NCBI RefSeq assembly: GCF_003170075.1
Contig: NZ_PMZU01000043.1
Coordinates: 1 to 64,000, forward strand
Direction of reading: 5' to 3'
DNA length: 64,000 bases
DNA from: Methanoregula sp.
Lineage (GTDB): Archaea > Halobacteriota > Methanomicrobia > Methanomicrobiales > Methanospirillaceae
The notes under the pieces: generated by a model
What the model saw: the letters and a program-made list of their open reading frames with translations, nothing else
Told to the model about the DNA's origin: nothing
The model's database searches: none
Made by a program: the position numbers and the translations under genes
Shown here: in pieces, positions 42,682-50,975 of the stretch
Layout: each line of letters begins with the position of its first letter
Position numbering within the stretch: the first letter of the stretch is position 1

Positions 42682-43956
42682 CTACATCCAGTTCAGGTTC
42701 CGGATCGCTTCACGGTTTTTGACCATGCGGATCCCTGTTTCGAGATCCTTGTGGTCGATGGCTTCGCGCTTGTCCATGAGCGCCGAGAGAAGCGCCTCTT
42801 TTACCATGAGTCGTATATCGGCACCAGAGAAGCCCTCGGTCAGTGCCGCCATCTCCTGGTAGTCGCAGGTGCAGGCCATGGATGATGTGACGTTCTTTAG
42901 GATCTCTCTTCGCATCTCCTCATCGGGCAGGGCAAACTCCACGACCTCATCAAACCGTCGCCACGCGGCTTCATCAAGCAACTGCGGGTGGTTGGTGGCA
43001 CCGATCAACAGGACGCTGTTTTTGATCAGGCTGATACGGTCGATATTTTTCAGGAGTGCGTTGACCGCCCGCTTCATCGCGCCATGGTCGTCGCTGACCC
43101 GGCTCTTTGCGACAAAATCGAACTCGTCGATAAAGAGGATCGAGGGCGAGATTTTCTTTGCAAGCTCGAAGATCTTGTCGATGTTTTTGGAAGTCTCCCC
43201 GAGGTACTGGGATGTGATCATCGAGAGCCGGACTTCGAGAACCGGCATGTGCATATCATGGGCCATCGCAAGGGCGAGCGAGGTTTTCCCGGTGCCGGGC
43301 GGGCCGACGAAAAGAAGTTTTCCCACTTCGTAAATCCGGTGGCGGTTCAGGAAATCACGGTGGTGCAGTGCGTGGTGGATCTTTTCGATGATCGCGGTCT
43401 GCTCCGGCGAGCAGACAATATCGTCCATCCGCTGCTCGACCTCTTCAGGAGCGCTCACGATCACAAGATCGAGGGCTCCCCTGATTTTCTCATCCTCACC
43501 GATCAGTTTGGTGATTTTGGCATCGAGACTGGCTTTGGTGTCTTCGTAAGGCGGGTTTGCCTTCCGTACTTCCTTGTAGGAGATCCCCGTGCCGTTGAAA
43601 GATTCAAAGAAAAAGGCAAGGGCCGGGTTTTGCCCGATGAGCGACTTACCCCCCTGTGCAAGAAACCATTCCGCGGCCGGTTTGAGGGTAGTAATCTTCA
43701 GACGCTGGCCGAAGTCCTCGTACGACACGAACGGGTTTTTGGCGATCTTCTCATGCGCAGCCGCGATGTCGAGCGTACGCTTGATCAACCCGTCGCTCAC
43801 ATAAACCGGGCGCTTGATGCTTTTGGTATCCCCGGAACAGAACATCTCCCGGCACACGGGTGTCAGGTCATTGAGATCGAGCGTCGGGTTCTGGTTAAAA
43901 ATTTCGGCAGTCAGCAGGACTTCCATGATGCGCAGGCTTTCCAAATCTCCGGACAT
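42682..43956 (-). CDS. AAA ATPase
   Basis: A 424-residue single-ring AAA protein. An N-terminal domain of about 180 residues without recognised motifs precedes Walker A GPPGTGKT (218-225), Walker B ILFIDEFD (273-280), sensor 1 GATNHP and a WRRFDEVVEF Arg-finger segment, with FSGADI near the C-terminal lid. This is the classic proteasome/Cdc48/spastin-like clade. Partner unknown; coupling to the PhnP-like hydrolase suggests a shared process. First gene of this leftward pair. Confidence 0.88.
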   Translation of the reverse strand: MSGDLESLRIMEVLLTAEIFNQNPTLDLNDLTPVCREMFCSGDTKSIKRPVYVSDGLIKRTLDIAAAHEKIAKNPFVSYEDFGQRLKITTLKPAAEWFLAQGGKSLIGQNPALAFFFESFNGTGISYKEVRKANPPYEDTKASLDAKITKLIGEDEKIRGALDLVIVSAPEEVEQRMDDIVCSPEQTAIIEKIHHALHHRDFLNRHRIYEVGKLLFVGPPGTGKTSLALAMAHDMHMPVLEVRLSMITSQYLGETSKNIDKIFELAKKISPSILFIDEFDFVAKSRVSDDHGAMKRAVNALLKNIDRISLIKNSVLLIGATNHPQLLDEAAWRRFDEVVEFALPDEEMRREILKNVTSSMACTCDYQEMAALTEGFSGADIRLMVKEALLSALMDKREAIDHKDLETGIRMVKNREAIRNLNWM

Positions 43957-44003
43957 GGCTGTAACCTTTACTATTTAACGCCTGAATCTTTATACCTATC
44001 CCA

Positions 44004-44879
44004 TCACCGGGTTGTCACGATGCAGCCATCGGCAGTCACGATCAGGGTGTGCTCATGCTGGGAGACAAGCGAGCCCGGGATATCTGAAAGGACCGGGTAG
44101 CCGTGGACAATCTGGGACCTGGCCAGACCGAGGAGTGCGAGATCCTTCTTTTTATCGTTGAGCGAGCGGCGGGAGAAGGGAAGTCCGTGAAGAGCACTGA
44201 TCTGCTCCATGACTGCACGGGCTGATGGGATCCGGACAGGTTTTTCTGCGATCTGGGAGTAGATCTCGACCCGTGTCTTCTCGCCGACACGCCCGCTCCC
44301 GGTCGTGGCGAATGGTTCAATGGCAATCGCCATGCCTTCTTCAAGCACCGTGCCGCCATGGATGCTGATGTTGGGGATTGTCGGGTCCATGTGGGCCACG
44401 TACTGGTCGAGACCGTGACCGGTGAGATTTGCAATGGGCCGGTATCCCCTGCCCAGGATCTCCTTTTCGACCGCTGCGCCCAGTTCTCCGGTAGTAACAC
44501 CCGGACGGACCAGTTTTATCGCCGCTTCGAGCGCCTCGCGGGACGCTTCAAGGAGGAGCTCGTTGTTTCCCAGGTCGACTGTTGTTGCGGTATCCGCGAT
44601 GTAGCCGTCGATCTGCACCCCGAGATCGAACTTGACGACATCTCCTCTGGCAAAGACCCGCTCATCACCGGTCGATGCGGTATCGTGCGCCGCGTCCTCG
44701 TTTAAGGAGACGTTGAGCGGGAAGGCAAGATCTGCGCCCTCGTTTTTCACCCGGGCCTCCACGGATTCTACCAGTTCAAGGTAGGACCTGCCGACCCGTA
44801 TTTCCTGTCTGCTCTCTTTTAAGATAGTGGCGGCAAGTTTTCCTGCAGTCACGTATTTTTCGAGTATCTCGTCATTCAT
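44004..44879 (-). CDS. map: Methionine aminopeptidase, type II
   Basis: Removes N-terminal Met from new proteins. It has 291 residues, the usual archaeal length. Metal-binding residues lie in KFDLGVQIDGYIADTATTV, TGHGLDQY and AIEPFAT. The type II insert near residues 170-230 is present. Its ATG overlaps the stop of the upstream M24 peptidase gene (ATGA), so the two peptidases are coexpressed. Confidence 0.95.
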   Translation of the reverse strand: MNDEILEKYVTAGKLAATILKESRQEIRVGRSYLELVESVEARVKNEGADLAFPLNVSLNEDAAHDTASTGDERVFARGDVVKFDLGVQIDGYIADTATTVDLGNNELLLEASREALEAAIKLVRPGVTTGELGAAVEKEILGRGYRPIANLTGHGLDQYVAHMDPTIPNISIHGGTVLEEGMAIAIEPFATTGSGRVGEKTRVEIYSQIAEKPVRIPSARAVMEQISALHGLPFSRRSLNDKKKDLALLGLARSQIVHGYPVLSDIPGSLVSQHEHTLIVTADGCIVTTR

Positions 44880-46003
44880 ACGATCAGGTTCTCCTCATAT
44901 TTCGTGAAATCCGTAAATTTCTTTGCGCGCACCGCGCCCATGTCTTCGAGCCGGATACCGCCGACCCCGGGGTAATAAAGGCCCGGTTCGACCGTGACGA
45001 CAAAACCCTCTTTTAGTGTTGTGCCCGCCGCCCCGATCGTGGGGAGTTCGTGGACCTGGAGCCCGACGCCGTGACCGAGGTTGTGGATGAACCCCCGGGT
45101 ATCGCTCTCATAGCCCCGGCTTTTGAAATAGTCGACGACAGCGTTATGGGCATCCGCGCCCGACACCCCGGCTTTTATACGGGAGATCCCGATCTGCTGG
45201 GCCTCTTTTACTGCCTCGTACATATCGATAATCTGCCGGTCCGGTTTTCCTTTCGAGACGGTGCGGGTCATATCCGCGTAATATCCCGTTGCCTCGTCCC
45301 GGGGGAACATGTCGATCACGATGGGAACATTTGGCCTGAGCGGGCCGCTCCCGATGATGTGCGGAAACGCAGTATCCTCGCCGCACGAGATGATGGTCTC
45401 CACCGCACGGCAGCCGTCATCCATAAGCTGCTTGTGCATCGCTGTCCGCACCAGTTCCGAAGTAAGCGGTGTGCCATCATGGTACAGGATGCCTTTTTTT
45501 GTGGTCGCGTTTCTGATAAGTGAGATCCCAAGTGCCATCACGCGTTCGGTTTTCTTCTGCACCGTTTGAATGAGCCGGATCTCTTCGGGCGTTTTTTTTG
45601 CACGCATCTGTTCAATGGTCCCTTCGTCAACGATCACCCGGGCAGACTCTTCGAGCGCCCGCAGGAGCGCCGCGGGAAGGGTGGGCGAGATGAGCAGGGT
45701 CTTTCCGGCCTGTCCTGCGATCATCTGCGCGGCCGCCTTCCATGGGTTCTTCTCTTTTTTTGCGATCCCGGGAAGGCCTGCCTGCGTCCGGGTCATGACG
45801 GCGGCGATCGATTCACGGGAGGCCCGCTCGGCTTCCATCAGGGGGACAATGATGGTCCCGGGCTGCCGGTGCTTTTTAAAAAAGACAAAGGGGTCATGCA
45901 TCACAAACCTGGAAAGGTAGCGCATATCGGCGTCCTCTCCTCCGGCATAGTGCACAAAGGCATCTGCCCTGCACTTCTTCATTGCAGCGTCCAGTGGATC
46001 CAT
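44876..46003 (-). CDS. M24-family aminopeptidase (Xaa-Pro type)
   Basis: A 375-residue protein. The frame is open from 46093, but MDPLDAAMKKCRAD at 46003 gives the normal creatinase-type N-terminal domain, so it is chosen. Metal-binding motifs of the pita-bread fold are IDMFPRDEATGYYADMTRT, HNLGHGVGLQVHE and VTVEPGLYYPGVGGIRLED. The likely activity is release of N-terminal residues before proline. It is translationally coupled to map. Confidence 0.9.
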   Translation of the reverse strand: MDPLDAAMKKCRADAFVHYAGGEDADMRYLSRFVMHDPFVFFKKHRQPGTIIVPLMEAERASRESIAAVMTRTQAGLPGIAKKEKNPWKAAAQMIAGQAGKTLLISPTLPAALLRALEESARVIVDEGTIEQMRAKKTPEEIRLIQTVQKKTERVMALGISLIRNATTKKGILYHDGTPLTSELVRTAMHKQLMDDGCRAVETIISCGEDTAFPHIIGSGPLRPNVPIVIDMFPRDEATGYYADMTRTVSKGKPDRQIIDMYEAVKEAQQIGISRIKAGVSGADAHNAVVDYFKSRGYESDTRGFIHNLGHGVGLQVHELPTIGAAGTTLKEGFVVTVEPGLYYPGVGGIRLEDMGAVRAKKFTDFTKYEENLIV

Positions 46004-46064
46004 TGCCGTACATTTACGCGCTGAAACGTCAAGTACTTTTATTCCCGAATTCAACGTACGAGTC

Positions 46065-46289
46065 ATGGACGAAACAACAAAAGAACAGTTCAAGTGGAAA
46101 TTTTACCGGCTAGCCGTCCAGCTCAACGCGATCATCCTGCTCGTGGCGCTTGCGGTGCTCGCGATCTTCCTTGTCCCGGACCCGTACCGGCTTCCTGCCG
46201 TGGCAGTCATGCTGGCCATTGCCGTTGTGCTTTCATGGAACTTTGTCCTGAAATACCGGTCGACCAAAGCATGGCTTGATGAGCATTGA
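46065..46289 (+). CDS. Small two-helix membrane protein
   Basis: A 74-residue protein with two hydrophobic helices (about 20-38 and 43-62) joined by a VPDPYRLP turn, and charged ends. Both termini are likely on the same side. I do not recognise a family. It is divergent from the M24 peptidase gene and followed by a small HTH gene 60 bp on. Confidence 0.6.
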   Translation: MDETTKEQFKWKFYRLAVQLNAIILLVALAVLAIFLVPDPYRLPAVAVMLAIAVVLSWNFVLKYRSTKAWLDEH

Positions 46290-46349
46290 AATAAAGGTAA
46301 GAAGAGAGGAACAGAATAAAAGGAAGCGGGATTGTTCCGTGGCGATACC

Positions 46350-46634
46350 ATGCTCAAGAGAATGAAGGAAGAGATTGAACTCTTAAGCCGGCACATCGAA
46401 GTGGCCCGGACGGTGGCGGAACACCAGCCGATCGGGATCATGAAGCTTGCCGAGATCCTCGATCTCCCGTCGCACCGGATACGGTACTCCCTTCATGTGC
46501 TCGAACAGCTGGGGTACATCCGCGCATCATCTGAGGGAGCGGTCGCAACCGAGCGGACCTTGGAACTCTTTGCGCACTTAAACGAGGACCTGGACGATAT
46601 CATCCGGCTCGTGAACGCGATGAAAAAACCCTGA
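46350..46634 (+). CDS. Winged-helix DNA-binding protein
   Basis: A 94-residue protein. Coding could begin with a TTG at 46332, but the ATG at 46350 (MLKRMKEEIELL) is preferred. After an N-terminal helix, the pattern IGIMKLAEILDLPSHRIRYSLHVLEQLGYIRAS is a winged helix with a recognition helix and wing, followed by a helix for dimerization. Likely a transcription regulator with unknown targets. It may form an operon with the small membrane protein. Confidence 0.7.
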   Translation: MLKRMKEEIELLSRHIEVARTVAEHQPIGIMKLAEILDLPSHRIRYSLHVLEQLGYIRASSEGAVATERTLELFAHLNEDLDDIIRLVNAMKKP

Positions 46635-46768
46635 CCGGCAATTCCCCCGCGGATTTCTCCCGTATTGTCCACGTCCCGTGGTTTCAGGCAGACCGGTAAC
46701 GTCATTCCCCCCCCTTAGTTACCTTTAAAAAGCCTCACAAAGAACCTATTAAGGCACAGAAGTCTGTT

Positions 46769-46841
46769 GCCGCCATAACTCAGTTGGTAGAGTGGCTGGC
46801 TGTTAACCAGCATGTCACAGGTTCGAGTCCTGTTGGCGGCG
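46769..46841 (+). tRNA. tRNA-Asn (GTT)
   Basis: A 73-base cloverleaf. The acceptor stem is GCCGCCA/TGGCGGC with discriminator G. Anticodon loop CTGTTAA in stem GCTGG/CCAGC gives GTT. The T arm is ACAGG-TTCGAGT-CCTGT. No intron. A CTTTAAAAAG stretch about 40 bp upstream is the probable TATA box. The tRNA-Met gene follows after 5 bp. Confidence 0.95.
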
Positions 46842-46846
46842 CTTAT

Positions 46847-46921
46847 GGGCCTGTAGCTCAGTCCGGTTAGAGCGCCCGGCTCATAACCGGGCGGTCATGC
46901 GTTCGAATCGCATCAGGCCCA
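46847..46921 (+). tRNA. tRNA-Met (CAT), elongator type
   Basis: A 75-base cloverleaf. Acceptor stem GGGCCTG/CAGGCCC, discriminator A, anticodon loop CTCATAA in stem CCCGG/CCGGG. The anticodon stem lacks the GGG/CCC order of initiators, so an elongator (or a tRNA-Ile with modified C34) is likely. No intron. Cotranscribed with tRNA-Asn. Confidence 0.92.
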
Positions 46922-46966
46922 TTGTAATTATCGCTCTGTCCTTTTTCTCGTAATCTTTCTTATGAA

Positions 46967-47195
46967 AATCATCCAGATATGGTGATGGGATTGTTATCTC
47001 CCTCTCCCATGTATGATGCGTGCCGCCGCCCCCGAAGGGGCGCCCCCGCGGCGGATCAGGACCTGATATTTACACGAAAAGCCAAACTAAAAAAAAATCC
47101 CTTGCCCCGCCGTGCCCCGGAGGGGCCCTGAGGCGGGGAACCTTCGTACTGTTTTACCGGTTTTCATAGTTTCGGAGTGAACCTAAGGTAGTTTA
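46967..47195 (+). repeat. Interspersed structured element, copy C
   Basis: It starts with AATCATCCAGAT and TGATGGGATTGTT, which matches copy B. Hairpin 1 has arms GCCGCCGC and GCGGCGG. Hairpin 2 (47102-47138) has CCCCGCC and GGCGGGG around GTGCCCC-GGA-GGGGCCC. The tail is the most diverged (ACCTAAGGTAGTTT). It lies 46 bp after tRNA-Met and 90 bp before the chosen start of the next gene. Confidence 0.8.
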
Positions 47196-47285
47196 TGTGC
47201 GTTCCTACAGATGGTGACATATTGGACATTTTTCCGGACGCCTATCATCACTACCCCATTCGTGAAAGTATTTGGCAAAGTTTCT

Positions 47286-48344
47286 ATGGCAGGAGATTCC
47301 AAGCACCCTTTTATGGAATGTCCCGTTTGCGGCAGTGATTGTGTTCATTCAGCGCCGGAGATCCTCAAAGATCTTCCCACGCGGTTTCTTCCCTGTGCAG
47401 AGTGCAGTATGCGGGTTCTTGACAAACGTGCGCCGCTCCCTGCACTTACGTATGCAGCACCATGTTCCTGCGGGAAACGGTTTATCGACGAAGTTTTTGC
47501 GCACATGTACGTGATCATGCGGGAGGAAGGCGATCTCACCTCCAGCGATCCGCTCATCGCTGTCGGATCGCCGCTCATTCATCCCGGCTTTGCGATGGAC
47601 CTTCCCCCGTTTCTTCCGGCAAAATCACTGCTGCTGTTGTCAGGGAAGGTGCAGGAGAAGGCGGCCCGGCGGATCGTCGCCGAAGTTCCCGAAGTCCGGG
47701 GCGTCGTTAAAACCGCGGATTTTGTTCCCGGGCTTGTCTCCCACGATGTGGATACGGTACCGCGGGTCTATACGCTCCTTGCCGGTTGCGATGTCAGGGC
47801 AGATATTTATCCGCTTGCCTCCGGGCCTCTTGTTGTGTACAAACAACAGTCCCTCATCCATATCGAGTTTCCGCGCTCAGGTTATCCCAAATTGCGGTCG
47901 GTTGCGGCCCACGTGGGAAAACCACCGGTTCCCTTCTTTGTAGATGCATGCTCGGGGCCGGGGACGCTTGGCCTTGCAGCAGCGTGCCTTGGTGTGCCAC
48001 ATGTGGTCATGAACGATGCCTGGTACGCCTCAGCGTTCTGGTCGGCGTTTAATCTCGAAGTCAATCGCGTTTACTTCGATGCAAAAGAGGTGCGGATCTA
48101 CGGGCAGCTCGGGGATATGGCCCGTCACCCGGTCGCCCGGGAACCGGTGAAGATTGCCGAGACCGTGGGCCGGCAGACCATCGAAGTTTACCAGGGGGAT
48201 TTTCGGAAACTGGATCGCGTGATCCCCGGGGATGCGCACCCGGTGGCTGCGCTGGATATTTTTGACAAGAACAACCAGAAGGAGGTATCCATACTGCTCG
48301 GCAACTGGCAGAGACGTATAGGCGGAGATGTGTTTGTTCCCTGA
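47286..48344 (+). CDS. Zinc-ribbon methyltransferase-like protein
   Basis: A 352-residue protein from the ATG at 47286 (MAGDSKHPF); the frame opens at 47211 but that part lies in repeat-derived sequence. The N-terminus has CPVCGSDC and CAEC pairs like a zinc ribbon, then a CSCGKRF segment. The C-terminal half has FVDACSGPGTLGLAAACLG followed by VVMNDAW, a Rossmann-type AdoMet motif. I know no assigned function; conserved unknown methanogen protein is my best description. No operon partner. Confidence 0.65.
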   Translation: MAGDSKHPFMECPVCGSDCVHSAPEILKDLPTRFLPCAECSMRVLDKRAPLPALTYAAPCSCGKRFIDEVFAHMYVIMREEGDLTSSDPLIAVGSPLIHPGFAMDLPPFLPAKSLLLLSGKVQEKAARRIVAEVPEVRGVVKTADFVPGLVSHDVDTVPRVYTLLAGCDVRADIYPLASGPLVVYKQQSLIHIEFPRSGYPKLRSVAAHVGKPPVPFFVDACSGPGTLGLAAACLGVPHVVMNDAWYASAFWSAFNLEVNRVYFDAKEVRIYGQLGDMARHPVAREPVKIAETVGRQTIEVYQGDFRKLDRVIPGDAHPVAALDIFDKNNQKEVSILLGNWQRRIGGDVFVP

Positions 48345-48417
48345 AAAGAGAGCCCCTTCGGCGGGGTTAGTTTTAAGGTCCATTCCGGAAGGGCACTTGG
48401 GCATACGAGTGACAAGG

Positions 48418-48425
48418 ATTTATTG
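48418..48425 (+). promoter_or_regulatory. TATA-like element of the SRP RNA gene
   Basis: ATTTATTG lies about 25 bp before the first base of the 7S RNA, the usual archaeal spacing. Confidence 0.45.
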
Positions 48426-48445
48426 ACCGGTAGACAAAGCTATAT

Positions 48446-48753
48446 GGGGACTAGCCCGGGTGGCTCGGCGTCACTTGTAACCCGAAACCGTCGGTACGCG
48501 GGGGGCGAAGTTTGACGAAGGCTGCAACGATCTGCTGGAGCCTCTCGTATTCTGACGTTGAAACCTCGTCCCATGAGGTCGATGGCCAGGTATCAAAATT
48601 CCGGAGGGAATGGCGACCTGTCGCTGCGGGAACCGGTTCAGGCCCGGAAGGGAGCAGACTTACCGCTGACATCCGGCGCCCATGGGGTAACGGGGCGGAG
48701 GATGAGTACTTGGGCAAAAGGAGTGACGTACAGTCGACCGATAACACGTCCCC
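48446..48753 (+). ncRNA. ffs: Signal recognition particle 7S RNA
   Basis: A 308-base RNA with pairing ends (GGGGAC at 48446 and GTCCCC at 48748). The conserved helix 8 reads GTTCAGGCCCGGAAGGGAGC (near 48635-48655), containing the GGAAG tetraloop and asymmetric loop that bind SRP54. Overall length fits archaeal SRP RNA. No protein frame explains it. It targets membrane and secreted proteins such as the surface proteins of this window. mdh follows 15 bp later. Confidence 0.93.
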
Positions 48754-48768
48754 AATTCTTGTGATACC

Positions 48769-49776
48769 ATGTCAAAAGTCACCATGATCGGTGCAACCGG
48801 CAATGTCGGTATTTTTGCCGCATATGCTATTTCCGCAGATCCTCATGTTAACGAGATCCAGCTGTACGGGCGCGAAGGGCGCGAGGCTCTCTTAAAAGGC
48901 ATCGCGCAGGATTTTATTGATTCATTTGCGGCCCGGGGGACAAATATCAGGATCACCTGGACAACCAACCTCAAGGATGTGGCCGGGTCCGATATCGTGG
49001 TTATTACTGCGGGAACTCCCCGTGGCCCGGGACAGGATCGTCTTGATCTTGCGCTCGGGAATGCCCGTATTGTCGCGCCTATGGCAAAGACGATTGGCGC
49101 TGTTGCACCTGATACCAAGATCATCATGGTGACAAATCCGGTCGACGTGATGACATGCGTCGCCCTGAAATATTCCGGCCTCAAACCCAATCAGGTCTTT
49201 GGCCTTGGCACGCATCTGGACTCGATGAGGCTAAAATCGCTGATTGCGACCTATTTTAAAGTACATGTGAGCGAAGTCCACACCCGTATTATCGGGGAAC
49301 ATGGCGACAGCATGGTGCCGCTCTGGTCGGCGACCACAATCGGTGGGATCAAGATCTCCAACCTGCCGGCGTTCGCGCACCTGCCGGTGCAGGATTTCAT
49401 CCAGTCCGTTAAGTCCAGCGGCGAACAGATCATCAAAAACAAGGGATCGACAGTATACGGTCCCGGCGAAGCAATCGCGTCGCTGGTAAGAACGGTCCTT
49501 GGCGACGATAACCGGATCCTGACCGTCTCATCCTATGTGAAAAGCGAGGTTCACGGGATCGGCGGTGTCTGTATCGGCGTTCCTGCCCGGATCAACCGGA
49601 ACGGTGCGTTCCCGGTGACCATCAGGATCGATGAGTCCGAGGTTATTGCATACGGTGAATCAGTCGAGAAGATCCGCGCGACCACGAAGCAGGTTATTGA
49701 AAAACTTGATAGCGAAAAGGAGCCGTGCGCTCCTAAAAAGCCGAAGAGATCCCCTTCCGGAAAATCCGGTCTGTAA
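48769..49776 (+). CDS. mdh: Malate dehydrogenase
   Basis: An NAD(P)-dependent dehydrogenase of the lactate/malate family, 335 residues. GATGNVGIFAAY is the nucleotide loop, ITAGTPRGPGQDR the active-site loop with the substrate-selective Arg, VTNPVDVMT, and GEHGDSMVPLWS carries the catalytic His. The C-terminal tail of about 25 residues (rich in Lys and Pro) is extra. It likely serves the incomplete reductive citric-acid route of methanogens. It begins 15 bp after the SRP RNA. Confidence 0.93.
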   Translation: MSKVTMIGATGNVGIFAAYAISADPHVNEIQLYGREGREALLKGIAQDFIDSFAARGTNIRITWTTNLKDVAGSDIVVITAGTPRGPGQDRLDLALGNARIVAPMAKTIGAVAPDTKIIMVTNPVDVMTCVALKYSGLKPNQVFGLGTHLDSMRLKSLIATYFKVHVSEVHTRIIGEHGDSMVPLWSATTIGGIKISNLPAFAHLPVQDFIQSVKSSGEQIIKNKGSTVYGPGEAIASLVRTVLGDDNRILTVSSYVKSEVHGIGGVCIGVPARINRNGAFPVTIRIDESEVIAYGESVEKIRATTKQVIEKLDSEKEPCAPKKPKRSPSGKSGL

Positions 49777-49823
49777 AGTTAAACGATTAAAAACAGCGGG
49801 AATAAGGATAAACGATCCCTATT

Positions 49824-50081
49824 CTATGTGAGCGTTACTTCAACAATTTCTGCCCGCTCGACGCCGGGGATTGTGTTCAGTTGTCCCTCAATTGCATCCG
49901 TCTCGCCACCGGCGTCGTTGACGATAGCGGCAAGTTTGAGCGCCTTGAGTCCGAATCCGATCGGCTCTTCCTGGATATCCTGGATACCGGGCAGTTTCTG
50001 TTTGAGCGCGCTTTTGAGTTTTTCGAGGTCAACTTCCGGTGATTCCGGCATGACCCTGACAATTACGGCAACTTTGCCCAT
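49824..50081 (-). CDS. ef1b: Elongation factor 1-beta
   Basis: Nucleotide exchange factor for archaeal EF-1 alpha. The 85 residues match the short archaeal form: VAVIVRVMPESPEVDLEKL, EEPIGFGLKALKL and IPGVERAEIVEVTLT. It starts 3 bp after the stop of a 53-residue zinc-finger gene, a common archaeal gene pair. Convergent with mdh. Confidence 0.93.
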   Translation of the reverse strand: MGKVAVIVRVMPESPEVDLEKLKSALKQKLPGIQDIQEEPIGFGLKALKLAAIVNDAGGETDAIEGQLNTIPGVERAEIVEVTLT

Positions 50082-50084
50082 GCC

Positions 50085-50246
50085 TCACGGTCCCCCGAAT
50101 CCACACTTCGGGCAGACGTAGGGAATACTCTGCTCCCTGCACCGGTAGCACCGGGTGATCTCGACACCGCACGCGGGGCACGCAAAGACTGTTGAGCCCT
50201 CTTCTGCAAGCGGAGCGCTGCAGGACGTACACTTTTTATCTGACAT
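50085..50246 (-). CDS. Small four-CxxC zinc-finger protein
   Basis: A 53-codon gene read directly from the gap between aEF1-beta and the kinase gene. It begins MSDKKCTSCSAPL, followed by FACPACG, CYRCREQS and VCPKCGFGGP, so it has four CxxC pairs that build two zinc fingers. Members of this family sit upstream of aEF1-beta in many archaea. An AAGGAG ribosome-binding site precedes the ATG. Function unknown, perhaps in translation or RNA binding. Confidence 0.88.
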   Translation of the reverse strand: MSDKKCTSCSAPLAEEGSTVFACPACGVEITRCYRCREQSIPYVCPKCGFGGP

Positions 50247-50291
50247 GATATCGCTCCTTTAAGGATTCCTATAGTATCTCTTTTAGTACTT

Positions 50292-50924
50292 TTAAAAGGT
50301 TGTACCAATGCCGGTACCGCGAACCTGCTCCCCACGAAGCCAGCGGCAGATCCGCACCGGGTCGGTACCGTTGAGGATAAACGTCCTGATCCGGTGTTCG
50401 AGTACATAAGGAATAAAACAGGGATCGACGACATCGGTTGCCACGGGGCTTTCTATGCGGGCCATGAGTTTCCCGGCGGCTTCGATACCATCTACGGATT
50501 TGAGTACCAGCAGATCGCCACCGAGCCTGCCGGCGACCCATGCGGCGATGGTATCGGATGTAACATCCCATGAATGGGGGAGGGGATCATACCTGCGCAG
50601 GGCACAGTAGGGGAGGAGGACGCATGTATCCCGGGGACGTGCGATCTTCGTGGTTATTCCTATACCCTGCGCGGAAAGCATCCACCCGTACTGGTCCATA
50701 GCGGCGCAGGCCATCCAATGGGCGGCGTCAGCATTAGTGCCGGCCTCTGACTGCCGGACCTCATCGGCAAAAGTTCCCCCTCCCGGGACGATTAGCAGGG
50801 GACGATGAGTGGATCGCAGGACCGGGACGATCTCAGCGATGCGGGGAGAAAGGCTGCCGCCCAGTTTCACTATGGTGACGGGCGATTTATGATTGGGAGA
50901 TCCATGCCGCGCCTGCGCTGTCAT
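50292..50924 (-). CDS. mfnE: Amino-acid-kinase-fold protein, probable MfnE
   Basis: A 210-residue kinase from the ATG at 50924 (the frame extends to 51230 without family similarity). VKLGGSL near the N-terminus, VPGGGTFADEVR, AAHWMACAAMDQYG, SWDVTSDTIAAW and VLKSVDGI are the amino-acid-kinase fold motifs. Size and sequence resemble MfnE, which phosphorylates aminomethyl-furan-methanol phosphate in methanofuran synthesis. This call rests on recall of the family and could also be another small kinase. It is 45 bp upstream of the zinc-finger gene, in the same direction. Confidence 0.65.
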   Translation of the reverse strand: MTAQARHGSPNHKSPVTIVKLGGSLSPRIAEIVPVLRSTHRPLLIVPGGGTFADEVRQSEAGTNADAAHWMACAAMDQYGWMLSAQGIGITTKIARPRDTCVLLPYCALRRYDPLPHSWDVTSDTIAAWVAGRLGGDLLVLKSVDGIEAAGKLMARIESPVATDVVDPCFIPYVLEHRIRTFILNGTDPVRICRWLRGEQVRGTGIGTTF

Positions 50925-50975
50925 CTCCCAAGGGTTATATTCCCTGATTATAAAAAGAGAAGATACCGGGTTTTT

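Noticed and set aside
47211-47285. Upstream extension of the methyltransferase-like protein
   Set aside because: Translated sequence is not protein-like and lies next to the repeat element tail; the ATG at 47286 fits better.
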